Of a DNA stretch of 64,000 bases, positions 63,600 to 64,000 are shown one piece after another. The stretch's first letter is position 1; each line of letters begins with the position of its first letter. Under the pieces are notes generated by a model. That model saw only the letters and a list, made by a program, of their open reading frames with translations. It made no database searches and had not been told where the DNA came from. The position numbers and the translations under genes were made by a program. The stretch is from Lucifuga dentata (Eukaryota > Chordata > Actinopteri > Ophidiiformes > Bythitidae): assembly GCA_014773175.1 (NCBI GenBank), contig VXCM01000118.1, positions 234,826 through 298,825 of the forward strand, written 5' to 3'.

Positions 63600-64000
63600 G
63601 ACAGGGAAACATCCAAATCCATACCTAGGCAAACAGAAATTCATTGATTGGGAAGTTACTACAAAGACAAATATTTTAGTGTTTTAGACGTTACTAACCT
63701 TACAAAATGTCTCAGTTTGTAATGTTAGACGTCACTAACATTCCAAACTGACATTTTGCTATAAAGATAACGAGGATCAGAGTGGGGATTTGTACACAAT
63801 ATAACACTGATAATCGTATCAGTTGCAACATTTGCAGACAACCTGTGATACTAAACAAAGATGACATGAATTGTTTGTTGGCTGTATAAGCAGCTTTTGA
63901 GCTGAAAAATATTAACAGACCTGAACCCAAGAGAGACTCAAAATAAGAGGCACTGGACAAGTCAGCAAGGTTATCTTACCATAGAAGAGTTTCTGGATAT
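63600..64000. other. Downstream flank of hnrnpl
   Basis: No gene recognised. A short near-repeat (about 63686-63735 against 63726-63757, both containing GTTAGACGT/CACTAAC-like words) gives weak local symmetry. Confidence 0.4.

Overview
This window is vertebrate, almost certainly teleost nuclear DNA from a draft assembly. It holds three multi-exon genes, all on the + strand, with GT-AG introns of roughly 0.1 to 6 kb, fish-type transposons and many microsatellites. The genes are nccrp1 (F-box-associated-domain protein, 13821-17449), a sodium/calcium exchanger most like SLC8A2/NCX2 (34244-46517), and hnrnpl (splicing factor, 49731-63277). I joined the exons by hand. All three models keep an open frame through every splice junction (233, 922 and 517 aa), which is strong internal support. 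In human, NCCRP1, HNRNPL and SLC8A2 all lie on 19q13, so finding them together fits conserved synteny.

Layout: 1-13800 is gene-poor and repeat-rich. It carries copies of a TTAA-ended MITE (one with a second hairpin element nested in it), a tRNA-derived SINE, a 40-bp perfect palindrome, and on the minus strand a Glu-rich, microsatellite-riddled coding-like segment (9744-10880). 13821-17449 is nccrp1. 17450-34180 is a 17-kb stretch with no recognisable protein gene; it holds two Tc1/mariner-type elements and perhaps the noncoding 5' exons of the exchanger. 34181-46517 is the exchanger, with a degraded LINE in one intron. 46518-49730 is intergenic. 49731-63277 is hnrnpl, with a hAT element and three MITE copies in its introns. 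63278-64000 is its 3' UTR and flank.

Most interesting biology: (1) hnrnpl contains a textbook U12-type AT-AC intron. (2) Its 6.1-kb intron 6 has a long CA-rich tract followed by a short exon with an in-frame stop, the architecture known for hnRNP L autoregulation in human. A second, in-frame 36-nt candidate cassette exon lies further down the same intron. (3) The exchanger's second calcium-binding domain has lost the usual acidic DDEE segment, and the region that is one large exon in mammalian NCX genes is divided here into six. (4) Two splice sites are built directly from microsatellites. (5) Nine single-N gaps are each flanked by about 60-70 bp of exactly repeated sequence, which is an assembly artefact. 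I see no new defence or catalytic system; the window is ordinary vertebrate genome with a few unusual splicing features.
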